Of a stretch of DNA of 5,798 nucleotides, positions 1 through 5,798 are shown piece by piece. The stretch's first letter is position 1. Each line of letters starts with the position of its first letter. The notes under the pieces are model-generated. The model made no database searches. It was not told the DNA's origin and saw only the letters and a program-made list of their open reading frames with translations. The translations under genes were made by a program, and so were the position numbers. Source of the stretch: HGM05232 sp044433325 (GTDB taxonomy: Bacteria > Bacteroidota > Bacteroidia > Bacteroidales > Muribaculaceae); NCBI GenBank assembly GCA_044433325.1, contig JAWXTT010000143.1:1-5798 (forward strand), in the 5' to 3' direction.

Positions 1-30
1 AACTGGAAAGGTGCTGAATTAAACGGCTAA
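1..30 (+). CDS. Possible 3' end of an upstream gene (nine codons)
   Basis: Reading from the first base gives NWKGAELNG and then a TAA stop. Nothing else of this gene is inside the window, so neither family nor function can be named. It is proposed only because the same peptide core, NWKGAELN, is also encoded by the second copy of a direct repeat at 44-66, where it is again followed within a few codons by a stop (TGA at 74-76). Coding use is therefore plausible but unproven. The sequence could equally be a non-coding repeat that happens to be open. Confidence 0.25.
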   Translation, partial: NWKGAELNG

Positions 31-66
31 GGTTCTGATGATGAACTGGAAAGGTGCTGAATTAAA
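1..66 (+). repeat. Two exact 23-bp direct repeats, 43-bp period
   Basis: The 23 bases at 1-23 (beginning AACTGGAAAGG and ending CTGAATTAAA) recur without mismatch at 44-66, separated by 20 bases. The left copy touches the window edge, so the true repeat may be longer or have more units to the left. The two copies lie in different reading frames relative to each other (period 43, not a multiple of three). Each encodes NWKGAELN and meets a stop soon after. This looks like a local tandem duplication at the 3' end of a gene. A recombination or attachment site is an alternative that this window cannot test. Confidence 0.8.
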
Positions 67-71
67 TTCAG

Positions 72-105
72 CATGACAAATGAGAGATTATTGACATGAC
101 AAATG
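72..105 (+). repeat. Short direct repeat CATGACAAATG (two copies)
   Basis: CATGACAAATG occurs at 72-82 and 95-105, start to start 23 bp. It lies immediately after the 23-bp repeats and may be part of the same patchwork of small duplications. A further nine-base repeat, AATGTAGAT, occurs at 131-139 and 160-168. In such AT-rich sequence the nine-base repeat could be chance; the 11-base repeat is less easily dismissed. No coding sense was found for either. Confidence 0.55.
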
Positions 106-189
106 CGTATAAATTAGTAGGATTATATATAATGTAGATTAGTTTCTTTAGCTGTTAAAATGTAGATATCTATTAAGTTATAAGCTAAT

Positions 190-197
190 TATATTTG
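190..197 (+). promoter_or_regulatory. Bacteroidota -7 promoter box for the large gene
   Basis: TATATTTG matches the Bacteroidota -7 consensus TAnnTTTG exactly. It lies 25 bases before the ATG at 223, giving a short, very AT-rich leader as is usual in this phylum. No good TTTG -33 element is visible at the expected distance, so the assignment rests on the -7 box and its position. In AT-rich DNA such a match can arise by chance. Confidence 0.5.
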
Positions 198-222
198 CTC
201 TTATTTTAAAATATAAGTAAGT

Positions 223-3200
223 ATGAGCGAAGAAGTAAGTGGTTTATTAAGTAACTTTGATTTTAGTAAACTTAAATCTAGTGATAATATAATAGGTAGT
301 AATTATGATTCACCTATAACGGCATTAAATCCCACTGAGAATAACGATTTTAGGTTAAAATTAGATGGTGATTGGCTAAATCCAACTAATCAGACTGAAA
401 GAAACCTGCGTGAGATGATAGATAATTCACTATCAGATCCTAATTATGTTTATGATGAGCTATTTAAGGATAAATATAGTGCTAATAGGGCGCAAGCACG
501 TAAGGATGCTGTCAAGGCGCAGTATAGAGTAGATAGTTACCCTATGACATCATATTCAGCAGTGGCTAAGGGGGTAACTAAATCAGCAAGTGATATGCAA
601 CTATCTGATCCTGTAACTCTAATAAATAAAACATTAGGTGAGATTGATAAAAATCAGCTATCAATATATTTAGATAGGGTGGTAAATAAGCGTATGCCTG
701 CTAATGAGCATGAGCGTAACGATTTCTATAATGATGAATATAAACGACTAGTAAACACTATATATAATAGAGTTGCGGATGATTATAGTGATAATTATAA
801 GCCTGAGAGTGATATCGAATATATATTAGGTAGCGCAATGAAGGATAATCTATTCTCAAAAATATCATCAGTAATGGGTCGTGGTGTTTCAGGTAGCTCT
901 ACATTTAATGATGCAGCATTAGATACAGCTTATGGTAAATATAGCGAGAATGAAGCTGGTATAATGGATAATGTAGCAGCAGGATTAGCTACAGTTGCTG
1001 TTGATGCGCCTGCTTTTATAGGTAGTATGGGGATAGGTAGTTTGGCGCATAATGGCACATTGCGAAATTTAGGGCGTTTCCTAGTATCAAAAAATATAGG
1101 TACTAGTGCATTAAAAAGAATTCCAACAGCATATTTTGAGAAGATTGGTGAATATGCAATTAATAGTAGTGTGCTAAGTCGTGGTGTAGCTGAGGGGGTG
1201 CGTGGTGCAGCTACTTTGGGGAGTTATGAGGCTGGTCATGAGATAGCTAATCAGTTTAAATATAATCAATTTGATCCTAAACAGATAGGGAAGAAAGCAT
1301 TAAAGGGTTCATTAGTAGGGGGTGCAATAGGTGGATTGAATGGTTTATATGGTTCAAAATCATTTTTGAATCCTAAAACTTTTGAAAAGACAAGTCTGCT
1401 AGAGAAATCTATAAATAAGAGTGTAGAATCATCTATATTCTTTATGGGAGATGCAATAGAGCAGGGTGAGGATTTCAGTAGAGCTGATATTCAAGATTTT
1501 GATAAGGAGCGATTAACTAACCTGTCTCAGATGTGGCTAAAAGCTGCTGGTACGGTTGGTGCTTTAACATTTCTGCGTGCGATGCCTAGATTGATTAAGC
1601 AGCGTTATAATGCTTATGCTAAGGATTTACGCTTTACGCCTGAGGAGATGGCTTTAATACGTAATGAGGGATTCGTTAAGGGGGATAATTCATTAATAAA
1701 TAGGATTATAGCATTAGATTACTCTAATCCTATCCCTGAAAAATATAAGGGAGCTACCAACAGTGAATTTAAGGTTGCCACTGATAAACAGTTAGGTGAT
1801 GGTAAGGTTAAGGGTGACAATGATGGATTTGAACAATTTGCTGAGGAAAATTCAGAGATGTTAGCTAGTGAATATAATAATTTTATACATAATAGTAATA
1901 TACCAATCTCAGCAAGGGCAAAGATGATATATATAGTGGAGGGTAAAACTGTTGAGCCACCAGCAATATCTTCATCTAAATTAAATAAAGAGGTGGATAG
2001 TGAGAGTGGAAAGGAGCGTTGGATGGTTGATGCAATAGCATTGGATGGTTCAGTAATAGAGCGTATTCCATTTAAAAATAAAGATAAGGCGATAGCTAAA
2101 GATTTAGAGAATACTCATCAAGGTCAAATTAATACTCAGAAAATATTACGACGTGAAATTGCTCGGCTAGAGTATAATAATGTTCTGAAAGATGCATATA
2201 ATAAAGCTATAAAGAGTAACTTGTTTAGTGGTACGTTTCAAGAGTTTGTTGATAGGGATAAGTTTCTGTTTAACTATAAGATTGATGAACAAGAACCTAA
2301 TGATGGATTAGAGGGAGAACGGGCAATATTTGTCGATTTAATGAGTGATAGATATAATGAATTTCTGGATGGATTGGGTAAAATACCGAGTGAGGTAAGG
2401 GAGCATTATAATATCTTGAATTTGGATGAGTTTTTAGCTAAACCGATTGCTGCTAGAAGTAAGAGGGAGAATGAGATTGCTGATTATTATATGTCGGAGT
2501 TAAAAAAGGAGTATCTAAGACTGAATACACCTGTAAATAATTCGATAGTAGAGGGTGTCCCTGATGTGCCTATGCCTGAAATTACTGATCCTGTAATGGA
2601 TAGTCGCCCTACTAGATATAATAAGTTAACAAATAGAGAAACATTACATACCCCTGAGAGTTATGAAATAATTAAATCTGATGAGTTTAAAGAGTGGTAT
2701 GGGGATTGGGAGGTTGCAAATAAAAAGGTACATAATAGACTATTTTATAAACCTAAAAGTAGTAAACTAAGGTATTTTATGCCAACTAAAAGTGAGGAGC
2801 TAATAATGTCTAAAAATTATTACGCACCAATTAGAAATTGGGAGCAACGTATAATGATAGATATAGATATGGGTAAAATATTAGAGAATAATCCGCATCA
2901 AAAGGGGGTGAGAGCTGTAGATATGAAAGTGGCTATTGATAATCTGGATTGGTTAATGAAAAGTGCTAAATGGGTACGATATGATAATGATACAAATAAT
3001 GCAATATACTACAATATAGGATTAATTGGAAAGACTCAATATTCAATTAAATTTGATGTAAATAATAGGGAGGATGGAACGCAAGCTCTTGAAAAGATGG
3101 AACTATATGAATTTGGAGAAAATGATTTAGGTCTATTTTATAAATTCCCAAGTAAGAGTTATGTTAGGACTTATTATGGAGCAGGATATCGCGAAGATGA

Positions 3201-3594
3201 TCCAATACCTGAGATTTTATTAGAGATGGGTTTCGGTACATTATCACCTATTTTGCATATAAGTGAGATTGTACCACGATGTAACGAGGAGGATTATAAA
3301 GCGGTACATGCAGTATATGGTTATTCATATAATGGAGAGCCTGAGCCTATTTTTGTGAAATATTTTCTTGAAGGGAGAGAATCACTGTTGAATGACCCTG
3401 ACAATACGCTATATTATAATAATAAGTCTAAATTCTTAAAGAAGCGTTACGAGATTTACGAGGATATGAAGCAGGAGTATATACGTCAGATTTATGCTGA
3501 GAAGAGTAAAAAGCTGCTTGAGGAGAAGCGTAATAAAGCTAAACTTATAGATAGTGATAGTGAGGATGGTGCTAATCTGCCAGTGAAAAAATAA
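223..3594 (+). CDS. Large polyvalent / internal-virion-like protein of mobile-element type
   Basis: This 1123-residue protein has no recognisable housekeeping domain. Residues 1-240 are charged and helix-rich. Residues 246-274, 317-338 and 362-377 are Gly/Ala-rich (for example GSLVGGAIGGLNGLYG), and 437-454 is another hydrophobic stretch; together they suggest a membrane-active zone without a signal peptide. Residues 597-632 look like a small beta-rich module. Residues 733-757 (LDEFLAKPIAARSKRE then IADYYM) resemble helical segments of giant Bacteroidales element proteins. Residues 819-830 (SDEFKEWYGDWE) match the F-K-x-W-F-G-D-W-E linker known from phage and element polyvalent proteins. Residues about 870-965 may be a Barnase/EndoU-like nuclease module. 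Residues 1069-1110 are a Lys/Glu-rich, probably coiled tail. The start is the first ATG after an in-frame stop at 214-216. A phage ejection-type protein or a toxin carrier are the main alternatives. The coding region is certain; the family is moderately supported and the function unknown. Confidence 0.72.
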   Translation: MSEEVSGLLSNFDFSKLKSSDNIIGSNYDSPITALNPTENNDFRLKLDGDWLNPTNQTERNLREMIDNSLSDPNYVYDELFKDKYSANRAQARKDAVKAQYRVDSYPMTSYSAVAKGVTKSASDMQLSDPVTLINKTLGEIDKNQLSIYLDRVVNKRMPANEHERNDFYNDEYKRLVNTIYNRVADDYSDNYKPESDIEYILGSAMKDNLFSKISSVMGRGVSGSSTFNDAALDTAYGKYSENEAGIMDNVAAGLATVAVDAPAFIGSMGIGSLAHNGTLRNLGRFLVSKNIGTSALKRIPTAYFEKIGEYAINSSVLSRGVAEGVRGAATLGSYEAGHEIANQFKYNQFDPKQIGKKALKGSLVGGAIGGLNGLYGSKSFLNPKTFEKTSLLEKSINKSVESSIFFMGDAIEQGEDFSRADIQDFDKERLTNLSQMWLKAAGTVGALTFLRAMPRLIKQRYNAYAKDLRFTPEEMALIRNEGFVKGDNSLINRIIALDYSNPIPEKYKGATNSEFKVATDKQLGDGKVKGDNDGFEQFAEENSEMLASEYNNFIHNSNIPISARAKMIYIVEGKTVEPPAISSSKLNKEVDSESGKERWMVDAIALDGSVIERIPFKNKDKAIAKDLENTHQGQINTQKILRREIARLEYNNVLKDAYNKAIKSNLFSGTFQEFVDRDKFLFNYKIDEQEPNDGLEGERAIFVDLMSDRYNEFLDGLGKIPSEVREHYNILNLDEFLAKPIAARSKRENEIADYYMSELKKEYLRLNTPVNNSIVEGVPDVPMPEITDPVMDSRPTRYNKLTNRETLHTPESYEIIKSDEFKEWYGDWEVANKKVHNRLFYKPKSSKLRYFMPTKSEELIMSKNYYAPIRNWEQRIMIDIDMGKILENNPHQKGVRAVDMKVAIDNLDWLMKSAKWVRYDNDTNNAIYYNIGLIGKTQYSIKFDVNNREDGTQALEKMELYEFGENDLGLFYKFPSKSYVRTYYGAGYREDDPIPEILLEMGFGTLSPILHISEIVPRCNEEDYKAVHAVYGYSYNGEPEPIFVKYFLEGRESLLNDPDNTLYYNNKSKFLKKRYEIYEDMKQEYIRQIYAEKSKKLLEEKRNKAKLIDSDSEDGANLPVKK

Positions 3595-3648
3595 AGTAAA
3601 GGGTTATTCAACATAGCTGTGAACGTGTTGAATAACCCTTTACTTTAT
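3591..3648. terminator. Perfect 23-bp hairpin, probable bidirectional terminator
   Basis: The 23 bases at 3591-3613 are the exact reverse complement of 3626-3648, leaving a 12-base loop (TAGCTGTGAACG). The core arm is GGGTTATTCAACA, flanked by AAAGTAAA on one side and TTTACTTT on the other. Either strand therefore reads as a stem followed by a T-rich tail. It sits between two genes that converge on it and would serve both. The left arm contains the stop codon of the large gene (TAA at 3592-3594), so that gene ends within the structure. Confidence 0.88.
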
Positions 3649-3661
3649 ATATCGAATATAT

Positions 3662-4420
3662 TTATTTTTGCCAAATTTCCCATGAAACAAATGCTTGGAG
3701 TAGTAGCATTTCAAGCCCATTTTTGACTTTCGCGCCATTTTCGCGCGCTTCTCGCATAAACTTGGTTTCGTCAGGATTGTATATTAAGTCGTAACATAAA
3801 TGGGTTTCGTTCAGTAGATTGTATGGTAGTTCAGGTGCTGAATTGACCTTCGGGTACATCCCTAGTGGGGTGGTGTTAACGATTACGTGATACTCATTAA
3901 GGATATCTGCATTGATATCATCATAGGTGATTATCTCGTCACTAGCGTTGCGCGATACATAAACTGATTCAACCCCTAATTTATGTAAGCCATGTTTAAC
4001 CGCTTTGGCTGCTCCACCTGTACCTAATATTAATGCTTTCTTATGGTGTGGTTCAAGTAGTGGTCGGATGGAATCACAAAATCCTATTACGTCGGAGTTA
4101 TACCCTTTGAGTGTAATATTACCGTTACTATCTTTATGTAGCTTGACTACGTTTACTGCTCCTATGGCTGCTGCATCGTCATCAATGCTATCTAGGTATG
4201 GAAATATCTGCTCTTTATAAGGGATGGTTATATTGAACCCTTGTAAATTTTTATTCTCGGAGATTACCTCTTTAACTAGTTCTATGCTGGGTATTTCAAA
4301 GTTTATATATTCTGCGTCGATACTCTCAGCGGTAAATTTCTGATTGAAGAATACCTTTGAGAATGAATGGGTTAATGGATAACCAATTAGTCCATAAACC
4401 TTTTTTCTACTATTTGCCAT
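3662..4420 (-). CDS. aroE: Shikimate dehydrogenase (NADP+)
   Basis: Cytoplasmic AroE reduces 3-dehydroshikimate to shikimate with NADPH, the fourth step of chorismate and aromatic amino acid synthesis. The 252 residues are full length for the short Bacteroidota form. The shikimate-binding pair Ser19 and Ser21 lies in PLTHSFSK. The catalytic Lys69 lies in NITIPYK, Asn90 in GAVNVV and the catalytic Asp110 in GYNSDVIGF. The nucleotide-binding loop GTGGAAKA is at 133-140. Arg157 in VSRN is placed to contact the 2'-phosphate of NADP. NTTPLGMYP is at 182-190 and NGLEMLLLQA, with Gln242, is near the C-terminus. All key residues are present, so the enzyme should be active. The start overlaps the end of the upstream lipoprotein gene by 11 bp, which suggests co-transcription and coupled translation. 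The GYNSD variant of the usual GYNTD is conservative. Confidence 0.96.
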   Translation of the reverse strand: MANSRKKVYGLIGYPLTHSFSKVFFNQKFTAESIDAEYINFEIPSIELVKEVISENKNLQGFNITIPYKEQIFPYLDSIDDDAAAIGAVNVVKLHKDSNGNITLKGYNSDVIGFCDSIRPLLEPHHKKALILGTGGAAKAVKHGLHKLGVESVYVSRNASDEIITYDDINADILNEYHVIVNTTPLGMYPKVNSAPELPYNLLNETHLCYDLIYNPDETKFMREARENGAKVKNGLEMLLLQAFVSWEIWQK

Positions 4421-5378
4421 AATATTTTGAGTGCATTAAAATTGTTTGACTATCTGTTGTTTTAATTTTGTTGTAAAGCTGGTTGATATCGTTGATATTC
4501 TCAGCATTAATATATGAAGTTATTATCTGTGTTCCGACCCATACGCCTAACTTACCAGGTGAATCTGTTGATATGTTGGCGGTGTATGGGGTGGGTTTGA
4601 TAAGTTTATTTATCTCAAAATGGTTAGTTGTGTAAAGTAATTTATCAGCTATTAGCTTTTGCCAAATCTGTTGGCTGTTGGCGTTGCTCCACGATAATTG
4701 CTCAGATGTGTAACCTAATGCAGTGGCTAAATTGAACTGTGGGTGTAGCTGTTGTATGGCGTGGATAATAAACCCTTCGTATAGAATATTATCAAGTAGT
4801 GTCTGTGAGGTGTTGTTAGGGTAGTTACTGCGTAAAAGTGCCTCGGCTATATCGTAGGAAATGCGCTGTGGGGTTTTATTTATGCGTATCTCGTTGGATA
4901 GGTTGTTGTATGCTGGATGAGTTGCCCCTAAATAGTGATTTAGTCCTATTAGAATTGTACTGTCACTGATTATTATTGATTGGTTGTAGGGGCTAATGTA
5001 GGTTTGAATCTGTGGTATGCGGGTATTACTCTGCTGTGTGTAACGGGTGAGTATGGTGTATAGCGTTTGTGATAGGGTGTCTGTGTTGGTGAAATGGGTG
5101 GTTATATCGGCAATAAATGATTTATAGATTGGGGTGGTGGGGATTATGGTTGGTAGGGTGTGAATACTATCTGCTTTGACTGATTGGTTTAGGATGGTTA
5201 ATATGGCTGAATAGTGGTTGATGAATTGTTCCTGCTCATCGTGGGTGAGCTGTGGATACTGGGTAACTTGGCTCTCAAATCTATCTAATGCGACATATCC
5301 ATTAGCACCATGTTGGGTACATGATGGAGCTAGGATAATAAGCGAAATTAGTATTAATATGCTTGCGAATTCTTTCAT
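4410..5378 (-). CDS. gldB: GldB-family lipoprotein
   Basis: This 322-residue protein begins with a lipoprotein signal: Lys2, a hydrophobic run (ILILISLIILA) and the lipobox APSC with Cys20 as the acylated residue. Family features include IGLNHYLG (144-151), LYEGFIIHAIQQLHP (199-213) and SPGKLGVWVGTQIITSYI (273-290), the last being the most diagnostic for GldB. The length fits the family. GldB is essential for gliding in Flavobacterium but is also present in many non-motile Bacteroidales, where its role is unclear. The fold is related to DUF2268-type putative zinc proteases, yet no HExxH is present here, so catalysis is unlikely. Residues after Cys20 (TQHGANG) are not acidic and do not look like a surface-export signal, so a periplasm-facing anchor is inferred. 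Its coding strand is unusually A/C-rich and G-poor compared with aroE and the large gene. It is the first gene of a two-gene operon with aroE. Confidence 0.85.
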   Translation of the reverse strand: MKEFASILILISLIILAPSCTQHGANGYVALDRFESQVTQYPQLTHDEQEQFINHYSAILTILNQSVKADSIHTLPTIIPTTPIYKSFIADITTHFTNTDTLSQTLYTILTRYTQQSNTRIPQIQTYISPYNQSIIISDSTILIGLNHYLGATHPAYNNLSNEIRINKTPQRISYDIAEALLRSNYPNNTSQTLLDNILYEGFIIHAIQQLHPQFNLATALGYTSEQLSWSNANSQQIWQKLIADKLLYTTNHFEINKLIKPTPYTANISTDSPGKLGVWVGTQIITSYINAENINDINQLYNKIKTTDSQTILMHSKYYGK

Positions 5379-5394
5379 AAAACAGATTATGGTG

Positions 5395-5402
5395 CAAATA
5401 TA
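5395..5402 (-). promoter_or_regulatory. -7 promoter box for the gldB-aroE operon
   Basis: On the minus strand this reads TATATTTG, an exact TAnnTTTG match and identical to the box before the large gene. It ends 16 bases before the gldB start codon, which would give a leader of only about ten bases. No convincing -33 TTTG is seen upstream. Confidence 0.5.
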
Positions 5403-5482
5403 AATCCTTTATAGGGAAATTTAGGCGTTTGTGGGTGATTTTTTAATGCTTTATGGTTAGTTTGTGTAAAAAAATGGCTAAA

Positions 5483-5499
5483 AGGTTATATGGTAACCT
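5483..5499. promoter_or_regulatory. Palindrome AGGTTA-n5-TAACCT, possible operator
   Basis: AGGTTA at 5483-5488 is mirrored by TAACCT at 5494-5499 around the five bases TATGG. It covers the region where the -33 element of the amidase promoter should lie and ends nine bases before the proposed -7 box. A dimeric regulator binding there would control that promoter. No regulator can be named and the arms are short, so chance is possible. Confidence 0.35.
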
Positions 5500-5508
5500 C
5501 AATATTTT

Positions 5509-5516
5509 TAACTTTG
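5509..5516 (+). promoter_or_regulatory. -7 promoter box for the amidase gene
   Basis: TAACTTTG matches the Bacteroidota -7 consensus TAnnTTTG. It lies 23 bases before the ATG at 5540, predicting a leader of under 20 bases. The -33 region is poor and is occupied by the palindrome described separately. Confidence 0.55.
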
Positions 5517-5539
5517 CAAATAATTAGAATTAATAGGGG

Positions 5540-5798
5540 ATGTTTATAGGTTTTAAGAAACGACTATTTTTAGTGGTAATATTACTTTCGGTATCTTTAG
5601 CTGCTGTGGCTAAGGATTTCGTTGTGGTGATTGATCCTGGACATGGTGGAAAGGATTCAGGAGCTGTGGGACGTACTGCTTATGAGAAGAATATTAATCT
5701 GGCTGTTGCGTTGAAACTGGGTGCGTTGATTGAAAAGAATATCCCTGACGTTAAGGTGGTTTATACACGTACAACAGATGTGTATCTGACACTGAAAC
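5540..5798 (+). CDS. N-acetylmuramoyl-L-alanine amidase (Amidase_3), 5' part
   Basis: Only the first 86 residues are in the window; the frame is open to the end. An N-terminal signal peptide (KKRLFLVVILLSVSLAAVA) probably ends at Ala24, so the enzyme acts in the periplasm. The mature part opens with FVVVIDPGHGGKDSGAVG, the hallmark of zinc-dependent Amidase_3 enzymes (AmiC/CwlB type). These cut the amide bond between MurNAc and the stem peptide of peptidoglycan, typically during cell separation. His35 and Glu49 (in YEKNINLA) are the first two zinc ligands. The segment VKVVYTRTTDVYL follows as expected. ATG at 5540 is chosen because it gives a normal signal peptide. The preceding AGGGG touches the ATG and is too close to work as a Shine-Dalgarno site. 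The family is certain; which amidase paralogue it is cannot be told. Confidence 0.95.
   Translation, partial: MFIGFKKRLFLVVILLSVSLAAVAKDFVVVIDPGHGGKDSGAVGRTAYEKNINLAVALKLGALIEKNIPDVKVVYTRTTDVYLTLK

Larger units (their letters stand above)
67..222 (+). other. AT-rich non-coding leader ahead of the large gene
   Basis: Apart from the repeats and the promoter box noted separately, this stretch shows no open frame of useful length on either strand, no tRNA-like fold and no clear rho-independent terminator for a gene ending at 30. It contains a 12-bp AT-only palindrome, TATTTTAAAATA (202-213). This lies between the proposed -7 box and the start codon, close to where transcription would begin. Confidence 0.6.
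5379..5539. promoter_or_regulatory. Divergent promoter region between gldB and the amidase gene
   Basis: This stretch separates two divergently transcribed genes and must contain the promoters of both; one -7 box is visible for each direction. The middle part (about 5403-5482) shows nothing recognisable beyond AT-rich sequence. No open frame or RNA fold of interest was found. Confidence 0.7.

Noticed and set aside
38..76. 12-codon mini-ORF as a regulatory leader peptide
   Set aside because: It has no run of one amino acid's codons and no alternative hairpins downstream. The peptide is explained by the duplicated repeat.
2677..2800. ADP-ribosyltransferase domain after the FKEWYGDWE motif
   Set aside because: The expected YHGT-type motif and the later catalytic Glu pattern are not seen in the following residues.
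3591..3648. Insertion-sequence terminal inverted repeat or CRISPR repeat
   Set aside because: The two arms are only 12 bases apart with nothing between them, there is no array, and the position between convergent genes with T-rich tails fits a terminator.
3833..3844. 12-base match AGGTGCTGAATT in aroE to the direct repeat at 1-66, considered as a second attachment-site copy
   Set aside because: It falls inside a conserved-length aroE where it encodes ordinary residues, and the match does not extend further. It is most likely coincidence.
4005..4220. 71-codon open frame on the plus strand, inside aroE
   Set aside because: It lies wholly antisense to a clear aroE, its translation has no family features, and no promoter or leader supports it.
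5218..5403. 61-codon open frame on the plus strand, across the gldB start
   Set aside because: It is antisense to the gldB signal peptide region, and its Cys/Trp/Ser-rich translation is typical of the G/T-rich complement of that gene.
5521..5542. AGGGG before the amidase ATG as a Shine-Dalgarno site
   Set aside because: It touches the start codon with no spacer, and Bacteroidota rarely depend on this interaction.

Overview
The window looks like a piece of a Bacteroidota (probably Bacteroidales) chromosome. The evidence is an AT-rich sequence, a GldB-family lipoprotein, an AroE and an amidase of the short Bacteroidota type, start codons without convincing Shine-Dalgarno sequences, and TAnnTTTG-type -7 promoter boxes just upstream of three start codons. 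Genus cannot be read from the sequence.

Region 1 (1-222) is a non-coding leader. It begins with what may be the last codons of an upstream gene (1-30) and carries a 23-bp direct repeat plus smaller repeats. It ends in an AT-rich promoter for the next gene.

Region 2 (223-3594, + strand) is one 1123-residue gene that does not belong to any housekeeping family. Its sequence style fits the very large 'polyvalent' or internal-virion-like proteins of phages and other mobile elements. It has a helical N-terminal part, a Gly/Ala-rich possibly membrane-active zone, a charged middle, an FKEWYGDWE linker motif, a possible Barnase/EndoU-like module and a lysine/glutamate-rich helical tail. It appears to have its own promoter and ends inside a perfect 23-bp hairpin.

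Region 3 (3662-5378, - strand) is a two-gene operon. A GldB-like lipoprotein is followed by aroE (shikimate dehydrogenase), with an 11-bp overlap. The operon converges on the large gene, and the hairpin between them can terminate transcription from both sides.

Region 4 (5379-5798) is a divergent promoter region containing a small palindrome. It is followed by the start of a secreted N-acetylmuramoyl-L-alanine amidase gene that runs off the window.

Regions 3 and 4 are ordinary chromosome: aromatic amino acid synthesis and cell-envelope maintenance. The large gene is the accessory component and the main item of interest. No tRNA, rRNA, CRISPR array or transposase was seen.
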